A stretch of DNA of 64,000 nucleotides from positions 682,001 through 746,000 of the forward strand of contig CABHOK010000014.1 of the NCBI GenBank assembly GCA_902168205.1, in the 5' to 3' direction. This stretch comes from an uncultured Chitinophaga sp. (lineage in GTDB: Bacteria > Bacteroidota > Bacteroidia > Cytophagales > Cyclobacteriaceae). Below the pieces are notes generated by a model. That model searched no databases. It was not told the DNA's origin and was given only the letters and a program-made list of their open reading frames with translations. The position numbers were made by a program, and so were the translations under genes. Below, in pieces: positions 1 through 7,755 of the stretch (its first letter is position 1; each line of letters opens with the position of its first letter).

Positions 1-946
1 CTTCACGTAACCACGGGTTGTGTCGCTTCAGTAATTTGTAATTGATGCCTTGCTCCAGCGAGAATGAAATAAGATCTTTTACGGACTCGGTGACTTCTAC
101 ATATCGAAGTTCTTCCTGCTGGTATAGATGTCGTGATTCAATTTTGAAACCATACTTTACCGGGTTCTCGATGATATGTTTGATCGCCAGAATGCGAAAT
201 ACATACCGCGATGTTTCATCGTTCAGGTATAGATCATAGTATGATTTTACATGCTGATCGTCCAGTGCCCGTTCAAGGCCACCCATGCCACGGTTATACG
301 ATGCTGCCACCAGAGCCCAATCGCCAAATTTACCGTAAGCCTTCTTTAAATATTTACAGGCAGCTTCCGTTGCCTTTAGCGGATCGTAGCGCTCGTCTAC
401 TTCTTTGGTAATTTCCAATCCAAGCTCTTTGCCCGAGGACTCCAGTATTTGCCAGTAACCAACCGCATCGCGATAAGAAGTAACGTTCATCAAATTACTT
501 TCAATAAGAGGTAAATATTTGAAGTCGTCCGGTATACCATACTTACGAAGAATCTCCTGCATCTGCGGAAGCCAACGGTTGGCACGCTTGATCAGGAATA
601 TAGTATTGCTATGCAGATAACAGTTTATCTGGAGTTCCTTGTCCAGTCGTTCGCGTACGTCCGGTATATTCAACGGTACGGGTTCACCTGCAAAGCTTAT
701 CTCTTGGGGCAGATCAAATGCAATGGCGGGTAGCGGTGTCGTTAGTTCTTCGTATTGTGTAGGGATGACTCCTTCATCAGAAATAGTCTCTTCTTCTTTT
801 GTAGACGACTGCCTCGTTTGACTATAAATAATATAGCCAAACAGGATAATGAGTGTGCATACCGATATGAAATCTGCGGTCGAGGGACCTCCCGCAGGGA
901 AAAAAGATCTCCGCCTTCTCGTTACTTGTGTAGCATCTGTTTCCAT
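1..946 (-). CDS. Membrane-anchored lytic murein transglycosylase (MltD/Slt-like), 3' end outside window
   Basis: Partial gene: it reads leftward from an ATG at 944-946 and runs off the window edge without a stop, giving at least 315 residues. A basic N-terminus is followed by one hydrophobic segment at about residues 26-42 (ISVCTLIILFGYIIYS), so it is a type II anchored or exported protein. The SLT-type lysozyme fold follows: the motif LIESNLMN at about residues 145-152 carries the expected catalytic Glu. Further on are AVGYWQI and AASYNRGMGG, typical of SLT domains. The family cleaves the MurNAc-GlcNAc bond of peptidoglycan, releasing 1,6-anhydro products. Any C-terminal LysM repeats, common in MltD, would lie outside the window. 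The LOG-family gene lies 70 nt upstream on the same strand, so the two may be co-transcribed. Confidence 0.85.
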   Translation of the reverse strand, partial: METDATQVTRRRRSFFPAGGPSTADFISVCTLIILFGYIIYSQTRQSSTKEEETISDEGVIPTQYEELTTPLPAIAFDLPQEISFAGEPVPLNIPDVRERLDKELQINCYLHSNTIFLIKRANRWLPQMQEILRKYGIPDDFKYLPLIESNLMNVTSYRDAVGYWQILESSGKELGLEITKEVDERYDPLKATEAACKYLKKAYGKFGDWALVAASYNRGMGGLERALDDQHVKSYYDLYLNDETSRYVFRILAIKHIIENPVKYGFKIESRHLYQQEELRYVEVTESVKDLISFSLEQGINYKLLKRHNPWLRE

Positions 947-1016
947 CAGCACGATATCAGTATATAATTATGCCTTCCTTTACAAAACGAAAGTTGAACA
1001 CACTGTGTTCCCTCCG

Positions 1017-1769
1017 TTAGAAGTTTGGCGACAATAAATATTTCGAGTAGAACTCGTCTATCACACGTACAGCATCTTCCGGTGTATCTACCAGGTTAAA
1101 AAGATCAAGATCTTCGTGATGTATCATACCTTCGTTCACGAGTACTTTTTTCCACCAGTCGATTAAACCTCCCCAGAATTTTTTTCCGACAAGCACGATA
1201 GGAAATCGCCCTATCTTTTTCGTCTGGATAAGTGTAAGCGCCTCCGTTAATTCATCGAGTGTACCAAATCCACCGGGCATAACGATAAACCCTTGCGAGT
1301 ATTTTACAAACATAACCTTGCGCACAAAAAAGTAATCGAAGGTAATGAGTTTGTCAGGGTCTATATAAATATTTCCTTTCTGCTCATGCGGCAGATAAAT
1401 ATTCAAGCCTACAGATTTACCCTTGGCACGATTGGCACCACGGTTACCGGCTTCCATAATACCGGGTCCACCACCTGTGATCACACCATAGCCTTGCTGT
1501 ACAAGTTGGAACGCAATTTCTTCGGCCATCTTGTAGTAAGGATTGCTTGGCTTTACTCGTGCCGATCCGAAAATAGTAACACAAGGTCCGATCTTGGCCA
1601 GCTTCTCTAACCCTTCAACAAATTCTGACATGACTTTGAAGATCATCCAGCTGTTGGCACCTTTTATCTCTGCCCAGTCTTTATCTTTAAATGCTTTGCG
1701 TATACGATGCTCTTCTTCTATTGCTTCTTTGATTAACTCTTCTTCAACGCGTTTCTTTTTCGTTTTCAT
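1017..1769 (-). CDS. LOG family protein (TIGR00730 Rossmann fold)
   Basis: This 250-residue protein has the LOG-family signatures GGGPGIMEAGNRGA (about residues 99-112) and PGGFGTLDELTE (about 165-176), which form the nucleotide-binding and active site. Characterised members are 5'-monophosphate phosphoribohydrolases that release the base from cytokinin ribotides or nucleoside monophosphates; bacterial members are often annotated as putative lysine decarboxylases, which is misleading. The N-terminal 50 residues are charged and probably helical, an extension seen in the longer bacterial forms. It precedes the lytic transglycosylase on the same strand, but I see no functional link. No signal peptide, so probably cytoplasmic. 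Confidence 0.88.
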   Translation of the reverse strand: MKTKKKRVEEELIKEAIEEEHRIRKAFKDKDWAEIKGANSWMIFKVMSEFVEGLEKLAKIGPCVTIFGSARVKPSNPYYKMAEEIAFQLVQQGYGVITGGGPGIMEAGNRGANRAKGKSVGLNIYLPHEQKGNIYIDPDKLITFDYFFVRKVMFVKYSQGFIVMPGGFGTLDELTEALTLIQTKKIGRFPIVLVGKKFWGGLIDWWKKVLVNEGMIHHEDLDLFNLVDTPEDAVRVIDEFYSKYLLSPNF

Positions 1770-1853
1770 AATACTAACTTAAACGTTTATAATAGGTAAG
1801 GCAATGATAACCTCACCGGGTCTGCATCTGCTGAAATATAAAAATATATCTAC

Positions 1854-2969
1854 ATGAAACGAAAAAAGAATTTTTGGGATGTTCTTTTGGTACTGGTTTC
1901 TGTTGCGCTCATCGTAGCGGGTTGTGATTCGCGTAAGCCGTCATCGTCCGAAGCGCCACAACCGGATTCATCGTGGGCTATGTTGCCGTTTATAAAGGCA
2001 GACAGTGTTAACCCGGTGTTACTTCCGGGAGAGAATACGTTTCAATGTCCAATACTAAAAAAGAGTGTGAGATGGGAAGAGAAAGATGTATTTAACCCTG
2101 CAGCTGTTGTGCGCGATGGTAAAGTATATCTGCTATACCGCGCTGAAGATGTCATCGGAAAATATGCAGGTACTTCGCGCTTAGGACTGGCGATTAGTAG
2201 CGATGGACTACATTTTGAAAAAATGAAAGAGCCCGTGCTATATCCCGATAATGATAGTCTTAAAGTATATGAATGGGAAGGAGGCATTGAAGATCCGCGT
2301 ATTGTAGAGTCGGAGGACAGCACGTATATAGTAACCTATACTGCTTATGACGGTAACGTGGCGCGACTCATGCTGGCTACATCCAAAGACCTTGTGCATT
2401 GGCAGAAGCACGGATGTGTATTGCAAGGAAAGTATAAAAATACGTGGAGTAAATCAGGTGCTATTGTAGCACGTCAGCAAGGGTCGCGTATTGTAGCAGA
2501 AAAAGTAAATGGTAAATACTGGATGTATTTTGGTGATACCGATTTATTTATGGCAACATCGGCAGATCTTCTTCATTGGACACCGGTATTGGAAAATGAT
2601 TCACTGAAGAGTGTGCTTCAACCGCGTGCCGGATATTTCGATAGCAGACTGGTGGAGAGTGGTCCGTATGCGTTGATAAAAGATGAAGGAATTCTTTTGA
2701 TTTACAACGGTATGAACCTCGATGAAGGCGGAGATAACGCTATTGCAAAGGGTGCTTACTGCGGAGGACAAGTTTTATTTGATAAGAACGATCCCACAAA
2801 AGTGAAAGCACGGCTGGAGAAAAATTTTATCAGGCCCGATAAAGAATATGAAATCAACGGACAAATAAACCAGGTATGTTTCCTCGAAGGGATGGTATAT
2901 TTCAACAATCGCTGGTTCTTATACTTTGGAACAGCCGACTCTAAAATTGCAGTAGCTGTTCATCCCTGA
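1854..2969 (+). CDS. GH130-like glycosidase/phosphorylase lipoprotein
   Basis: This 371-residue protein begins with a lipoprotein signal (hydrophobic stretch, then lipobox IVAGC with Cys at about residue 24), so it should be anchored in an envelope membrane. The rest has a five-bladed propeller look: repeated blade motifs include DVFNPAAVVRDGKVYLLYRA and GGIEDPRI, the second being a hallmark of glycoside hydrolase family 130. GH130 contains mannoside phosphorylases and hydrolases acting on beta-mannosides. The lipidated location favours a hydrolase acting on glycans outside the cytoplasm, but this is inference. There are no SusC/SusD genes beside it, so it is not in a classic polysaccharide utilisation locus. 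Confidence 0.8.
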   Translation: MKRKKNFWDVLLVLVSVALIVAGCDSRKPSSSEAPQPDSSWAMLPFIKADSVNPVLLPGENTFQCPILKKSVRWEEKDVFNPAAVVRDGKVYLLYRAEDVIGKYAGTSRLGLAISSDGLHFEKMKEPVLYPDNDSLKVYEWEGGIEDPRIVESEDSTYIVTYTAYDGNVARLMLATSKDLVHWQKHGCVLQGKYKNTWSKSGAIVARQQGSRIVAEKVNGKYWMYFGDTDLFMATSADLLHWTPVLENDSLKSVLQPRAGYFDSRLVESGPYALIKDEGILLIYNGMNLDEGGDNAIAKGAYCGGQVLFDKNDPTKVKARLEKNFIRPDKEYEINGQINQVCFLEGMVYFNNRWFLYFGTADSKIAVAVHP

Positions 2970-2978
2970 ATATATAGC

Positions 2979-3983
2979 TTATTTGTTCTTTTTGCGAACG
3001 AGGAAGGATGTTACTATTAAAGATATAGCACCGCCCACAATCATGATAGCGGTTTGCCATCCATGAAAAATAAAGGTGAATGCAGTGGCTTCCGTATGCG
3101 GAACGCCATATAGAAACACAAGACCTTGTGGCACCAACACATGATATGAACCTGTGCCACCCGGAAGCGGTGCCGCCATGGCAATGGAACCTATAGCAAA
3201 TAAACTGAGCACAGCTCCGAAGCCCAATTCACTGGTAGTCGGAAAGGCTTTCAATACAGCATAGCTTGTAAGAAAATAAAGCGCCCATATTGTGATAGAA
3301 TAAAAAATGAAGAGCCACTTGTTCTTCAATTGAAATACAGACAGCAATCCTTGCTTGAAACCCGCCCAGGTTTTTGAAAGGAAGCTACGCACTTTTTCAT
3401 TCTTTCTCAGGTAATAAAAAAGGGCTGTTAAACCCAGTATACCGGCAATGCCTATATATAGCAGTAGATTAATGTTCAGCGTGCTCTTGTTGCCTGATGT
3501 TTCAAATGTTAACGTGTCGATGAACTGAAACAGTTTTTCAGATTCAACGGCAAAAGAAATAGCGATGAGAATGAGCAGACAAATCATATCGATGATGCGT
3601 TCTACCACTACGGTGCCAAACGACATATCAACCGGAGTTTTGTCGAGTTTATAAAGATTATAGCAGCGTGAAACTTCTCCTCCGCGTGGTATCACCAGGT
3701 TTACCAGGTAGCCAACCATGAGCGAATAAAAACTGTTTGAAAGTTTAGGATGGTGTCCCGCAGGAGTCATGAGCATACGCCAACGCTCGGCACGAATCAG
3801 GTGACTCAGCATTGCTATACCCGCCATAGCAAACAACCAACCTTTATCAGCGGCTTGCCACGTTTCCTTAAGATAATCCCATTTATTCTCGCCTTGTAAG
3901 CCACGAAGCGAATACGTGATCAGCAGAAATGTAATTGCAAAGATTATTGCATACTGTATAATGGCCTTAAGGCGTGGAGACAC
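2979..3983 (-). CDS. Lysylphosphatidylglycerol synthase TM-like / UPF0104 flippase-domain membrane protein
   Basis: This 334-residue polytopic membrane protein has about eight hydrophobic segments. The pattern matches the UPF0104 family (integral-membrane domain of MprF): a conserved RAERW after the second segment, NLVIPRGGEVSRCYNLYK at about residues 95-112, and a late PLPGGTGSYH motif. Family members are thought to move or flip lipids or lipid-linked intermediates; this one lacks the soluble aminoacyl-transferase domain, so its substrate is unknown. The start codon is GTG; no ATG fits the N-terminal membrane segment. It lies 35 nt downstream of panD on the same strand and may be the last gene of a panC-panD operon. 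It converges on the GH130 gene with only 9 nt between stops. Confidence 0.8.
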   Translation of the reverse strand: MSPRLKAIIQYAIIFAITFLLITYSLRGLQGENKWDYLKETWQAADKGWLFAMAGIAMLSHLIRAERWRMLMTPAGHHPKLSNSFYSLMVGYLVNLVIPRGGEVSRCYNLYKLDKTPVDMSFGTVVVERIIDMICLLILIAISFAVESEKLFQFIDTLTFETSGNKSTLNINLLLYIGIAGILGLTALFYYLRKNEKVRSFLSKTWAGFKQGLLSVFQLKNKWLFIFYSITIWALYFLTSYAVLKAFPTTSELGFGAVLSLFAIGSIAMAAPLPGGTGSYHVLVPQGLVFLYGVPHTEATAFTFIFHGWQTAIMIVGGAISLIVTSFLVRKKNK

Positions 3984-4018
3984 GAGCTATAAAATTGGTT
4001 AGAATAAAAATTAAGCGC

Positions 4019-4366
4019 TTAAGGTAGCTTATTATCCGGAGTAGGGAAAATGATTGTTGGTTTGAATTTCTTTGCCTTTTCAAACTTCATGGATGCATAG
4101 GAGATGATGATCACAATATCACCTACCTGGGCTTTGCGTGCAGCCGGTCCGTTAAGACATATCATACCGGTGCCGCGCGCACCTTTTATAACGTAAGTCT
4201 CTAGGCGTTCACCATTGTTAATGTTAACCACCGTTACTTTCTCGCCCTCAATAAAATTAGCGGCATCCATCAAATCTTCATCTATAGCAATGCTGCCAAC
4301 ATAATGCAATTCAGCCTGTGTGATTTTTGCCCGATGAATTTTCGATTTTAAAACTTCTATTCTCAA
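4019..4366 (-). CDS. panD: Aspartate 1-decarboxylase
   Basis: PanD makes beta-alanine from L-aspartate for pantothenate and CoA synthesis. The 115-residue proenzyme shows the family features: [10 protein letters not shown] near the N-terminus, the self-cleavage site with Gly24-Ser25 in HYVGSIAID (Ser25 becomes the pyruvoyl cofactor), and the downstream [10 protein letters not shown] and [11 protein letters not shown] segments. The length is that of a normal PanD. It lies 61 nt downstream of panC on the same strand, the product of which joins beta-alanine to pantoate, so the two form a pathway unit. No odd features. Confidence 0.96.
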   Translation of the reverse strand: MRIEVLKSKIHRAKITQAELHYVGSIAIDEDLMDAANFIEGEKVTVVNINNGERLETYVIKGARGTGMICLNGPAARKAQVGDIVIIISYASMKFEKAKKFKPTIIFPTPDNKLP

Positions 4367-4427
4367 AGCGTTGAAATTTTAAGTTAATGTTATGAAGGTC
4401 AAAATATACTTTGCTCCCGCGTGTCGG

Positions 4428-5273
4428 TTAATCCAGGAACATATTATCGATCAAACGAATCTCCCCGACAAACCCGGCAATGCACATTATTGGCCGATCC
4501 GAGTCCTTAACGTTTTCCAAAAGATTTAAGTTTTTGCTGTCTGCCACTTCAAAATACTCAAGTACTATTCCGGCATGCTGCTCGACTATTCCCTTTACCT
4601 TCTCGCGCGTGCTTTCAATGTCTTTACCTGAAAGAAGTTCCTTCCTGGCAACGTTTAGCGCTTGAAAAAATACAATAGCCTGTTTACGCTGCTCCGGATT
4701 TAAACGAAGGTTACGCGAAGACATAGCCAAACCATCTTCTTCACGTGAAGTAGGCTCGCTATGTAATGTAAGGTTAAACTTTAATTCTTCTGTAAGCTGA
4801 CGTATCACTGCAAATTGCTGCCAGTCTTTCTGGCCGAAGTAGGCGTGGTGCGGATCTACAATGTGGAACAATTTTGATACGACCAATGCTACGCCACTGA
4901 AATGTCCTGGACGAAATTTACCTTCCATCACTTTATCCAAATGACTGAAGTCGAATTTGATCAACGATGTTTCCGGGTACATTTCACTGCTATCCGGATA
5001 AAAAACCGCATCGCATTCAACTTTTTCCAGCAATAAAGTGTCTTTATCAAAGGTACGCGGATATTTCAGCAGATCAGCAGGATTGTTGAACTGCGTTGGG
5101 TTAACAAAAATTGAACAAACGGTTATTGAATTCTCCTTTTTGGAGGCTTCAATAAGCGAAAGGTGCCCGGCATGAAGCGCCCCCATCGTAGGCACAAGTC
5201 CAATAGACTTGCCCTGCTGCTTCTGGGCGTGTATATAGGCTTTTAATGGGGCTATTTGCTTGAAAATCTCCAT
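4428..5273 (-). CDS. panC: Pantothenate synthetase (pantoate--beta-alanine ligase)
   Basis: PanC condenses pantoate and beta-alanine with ATP to give pantothenate. The 281-residue protein carries the HIGH-like nucleotidyl-transferase motif GALHAGHLSL near residue 30, VPTMG just before it, SIFVNPTQF, and the KMSKS-like MSSRN motif with the DGLAMSSRN context. I chose the ATG at 5273: a longer reading frame would start at a TTG at 5291, but the family normally begins a few residues before the FKQI segment. It is divergent from the GT5-like gene, sharing a 122-nt intergenic region, and is followed by panD. Confidence 0.96.
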   Translation of the reverse strand: MEIFKQIAPLKAYIHAQKQQGKSIGLVPTMGALHAGHLSLIEASKKENSITVCSIFVNPTQFNNPADLLKYPRTFDKDTLLLEKVECDAVFYPDSSEMYPETSLIKFDFSHLDKVMEGKFRPGHFSGVALVVSKLFHIVDPHHAYFGQKDWQQFAVIRQLTEELKFNLTLHSEPTSREEDGLAMSSRNLRLNPEQRKQAIVFFQALNVARKELLSGKDIESTREKVKGIVEQHAGIVLEYFEVADSKNLNLLENVKDSDRPIMCIAGFVGEIRLIDNMFLD

Positions 5274-5326
5274 TTTAGGCCAGTCTGGCAAAGGGGGGCA
5301 AAGATATAGGGAAAACTGAAAATAAG

Positions 5327-5357
5327 TTGATCATGGGGGTATTTATTTGTACTTTTG
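5327..5357 (+). promoter_or_regulatory. Bacteroidota-type sigma promoter for the GT5-DUF4270-glmS run
   Basis: A TTG at 5327-5329 (minus-33 element) and TACTTTTG at 5350-5357 are separated by 20 nt. TACTTTTG is an exact match to the Bacteroidota minus-7 consensus TAnnTTTG. This predicts a start near 5364 and a leader of about 30 nt before the ATG at 5396. Read from sequence only. Confidence 0.65.
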
Positions 5358-5395
5358 TGGCTCAATTTTCCGTTCTACTTTTAAAATTAATCAAT

Positions 5396-6196
5396 ATGTC
5401 AAAACTCCGTATTCTTTATGTAGCCAGTGAGATAAATCCCTTTCTGCAAACTTCAGATGTAGCGGACTTTGTTCGCAAACTTCCGCAAGCCATGCAGGAG
5501 AAGGGAATGGAGATAAGGATTCTGGTGCCGCGCTTCGGTATTATCAACGAGCGCAAGAACAGGTTACATGAAGTGGTGAGGCTTTCAGGAATTAACATTG
5601 CTGTAGGTGATGAAGAGAAACCGTTGATCATTAAAGTTGCTTCCATCCCGAATGCCAAACTTCAGGTATACTTTATAGACAATGAAGATTACTTCCATCG
5701 TAAGTCTGTATTTCACGATAAGGAAAATAATTTTTATGAAGACAATGACGAGCGTGCAATCTTCTTCTGCAAAGGCGTGATTGAAACCGTTCGTAAATTA
5801 GGATGGGGTCCGGATATCGTACATTGCAACGACTGGATCACGAGCTTCATTCCGTTGTACCTGAAGACCACCTATAAAAATGATCCGTTGTTTAAAAACA
5901 CAAAAACAGTTTTCTCGATCTATAACAATCCGTTCTCTCACAAATTCAAAGGTGATATACTGGATAAAGTGAAGATGATGGATATTGAAGACAACATGCT
6001 GGGCAATTTAAAGACAGCAGACTTCGAAGGTTTTATTAAACTTGGTGTTGAATTCTCTGACGCAGTAATTGCAGCAGGCGAAACCAAGAAACTCGAAGGC
6101 CTCTTCAAGAAGATCAAAGAGAAAAAAGTTGAAACTATACAAGACGAAAACTATACTGAATCGTATTACAACTTCTATAATGAACTTGCGGGTTAA
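5396..6196 (+). CDS. Truncated GT5 (glycogen/starch synthase N-domain)-like protein
   Basis: This 266-residue protein matches only the N-terminal (GT5) domain of glycogen synthase: ILYVASEINPF at the start, GMEIRILVPRFG, and PDIVHCNDWITSFIPLYLK (about residues 141-159). The C-terminal GT1-type domain that completes the active site is absent. The KTGG sugar-nucleotide motif near the N-terminus is replaced by QTSD. Full glycogen synthases are about 470 residues, so this is probably not an active synthase even though such proteins are often annotated as one. The gene order panC / this gene / DUF4270 / glmS recurs in Bacteroidota, which points to a retained role of unknown nature. The ATG at 5396 fits the domain start; its 3' end overlaps the DUF4270 gene by 17 nt. 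Confidence 0.85.
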   Translation: MSKLRILYVASEINPFLQTSDVADFVRKLPQAMQEKGMEIRILVPRFGIINERKNRLHEVVRLSGINIAVGDEEKPLIIKVASIPNAKLQVYFIDNEDYFHRKSVFHDKENNFYEDNDERAIFFCKGVIETVRKLGWGPDIVHCNDWITSFIPLYLKTTYKNDPLFKNTKTVFSIYNNPFSHKFKGDILDKVKMMDIEDNMLGNLKTADFEGFIKLGVEFSDAVIAAGETKKLEGLFKKIKEKKVETIQDENYTESYYNFYNELAG

Positions 6197-7742
6197 GCGC
6201 GTAGGGCAATGGGCTATAGTGGCCGTTGCCCTATTTTTTTTATCGTGCGAAGATGGAACCAGCCTCCTCGGTTACGAAAATCCAACATCCAAATTCAATC
6301 TTTCTTATGTAGATATACCTATAGAGACCAGTGTTATACTGCTGGACTCTGTTCGTACATCGAATAACAATGCTTCGAATGATCTGAACCGTCTGCTGGT
6401 GGGTAAGATTGACGATGCACGTTTCGGTGATGCTACTGCAATTGCTTTCGCGCAATTTCTGCCCAAGAGCGGATTAGACACTTCAGTTACAAACCACTCG
6501 CCTGTATTCGATTCTATATCGCTTCGACTGCGTCATGATTATTATGCGTATGGCGCAAGTGGTAATACATCACAAGAGATTAATGTACACGAACTGACCG
6601 ATGCATTGAAAGGTTCGTTTGATGTTACTACTACTACGCAAACCGGTGGACAACAAAAACCACATACAACAACCTATAGCTATCAGAAAACATATTTCAG
6701 TCAGTCCGTTGCCGCATACGACCCAACCGCATTAGGAACCAAAAGCTTTAACATAAGTGCTGATGAATATAAACTGAAAGCTGCAGACGCAACGCCTGAT
6801 ACGACTTATACAACGGTACCCCTAAGTGCCGCCTTCGGCCAGCGATTGTTCAACCTGGCAACAACAGCGAGCAAAACTGATTTTACAAGCTATACTTACT
6901 TCACCGACAAGTTTAAAGGTATAGCATTGGTGCCGGGTAATTCCGATAAGATCCTCGGTATAAAACCAGGGGATGATTTTACGAAAATAGTAATGCACTT
7001 TCACACCACGAAAGATACGCTGGCAATCGAGTTCACACTTACAAACCTGATCAGCTACAACCAGATTATAGCCGATCGTTCTTCTTCCGAACTTGCTACG
7101 CTTACTACTAAGTACCAGGATACAGAGCCGAACGGAGACCTGCGCTATATTCAGGCAGGTGCAGGTATAGTAACGAAAATAGACTTCTCAAAATTTGAAG
7201 AGTTTGCGGCAACACAGGATAAACTGGTTATCAACTCGGCTGAATTGGTTATCAATGTAGAGGATCCGGGAAGTAATGTACCGCCTTCTAACCTGCTGGT
7301 TAAATTGGTAAAGGATAATAATCGTTTAAAGAAACCTGCCTTCCGCGGAAACAGTTCAGCCTATAGCAATGATATAACACAGATCAATTCCTATAAAGGC
7401 TTTATCAACTACGATCTCACCAATACTTCAAATTATTATTCAGGTGCTGTTCCGTTTGACAGTACCTTGAATATCATGAATGATCTCGGACGATTCTTTA
7501 CGCTGAATTACTCTGAGACAGACAAGAAGTATAAAGGTTCTGCAAGTTTATTTTTTCAGCAACTGTTTAGTAAAACGGCTGAAGAGGCGAAATTTACCAA
7601 GGCAGTTCTTGTGCCGTATGAAGGTGCTTCTTCATCATTTCCGTATGGACGACATATACTCGGTAAGTCGATGAACCGTGTTGTCTTTAACAAGAATAAT
7701 ATAGTACTTCGTGTTTACTATACTGTTCCAACGGTAAACTAA
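6180..7742 (+). CDS. DUF4270 family lipoprotein
   Basis: This 520-residue protein starts with MNLRVKRVGQW and a hydrophobic segment ending in the lipobox FFLSC (Cys at residue 23), so it is a predicted lipoprotein. The body begins with motifs typical of DUF4270, such as LLVGKIDDARFGDATAIAFAQF after about residue 70, and is rich in beta-prone, Thr/Ser/Asn-rich sequence. Its function is not known. The ATG at 6180 lies inside the end of the upstream gene (17-nt overlap), which suggests translational coupling; the reading frame is open further upstream but only as a shadow of the GT5-like gene. glmS begins 13 nt after the stop, so the three genes are probably one transcript. Confidence 0.85.
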   Translation: MNLRVKRVGQWAIVAVALFFLSCEDGTSLLGYENPTSKFNLSYVDIPIETSVILLDSVRTSNNNASNDLNRLLVGKIDDARFGDATAIAFAQFLPKSGLDTSVTNHSPVFDSISLRLRHDYYAYGASGNTSQEINVHELTDALKGSFDVTTTTQTGGQQKPHTTTYSYQKTYFSQSVAAYDPTALGTKSFNISADEYKLKAADATPDTTYTTVPLSAAFGQRLFNLATTASKTDFTSYTYFTDKFKGIALVPGNSDKILGIKPGDDFTKIVMHFHTTKDTLAIEFTLTNLISYNQIIADRSSSELATLTTKYQDTEPNGDLRYIQAGAGIVTKIDFSKFEEFAATQDKLVINSAELVINVEDPGSNVPPSNLLVKLVKDNNRLKKPAFRGNSSAYSNDITQINSYKGFINYDLTNTSNYYSGAVPFDSTLNIMNDLGRFFTLNYSETDKKYKGSASLFFQQLFSKTAEEAKFTKAVLVPYEGASSSFPYGRHILGKSMNRVVFNKNNIVLRVYYTVPTVN

Positions 7743-7755
7743 ACCCAATTTTTTT

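Noticed and set aside
5396-7742. Glycogen synthase broken by a frameshift into the DUF4270 gene
   Set aside because: No GT1-like motif exists in any frame downstream, the DUF4270 product has its own signal peptide, and the short form recurs in Bacteroidota.
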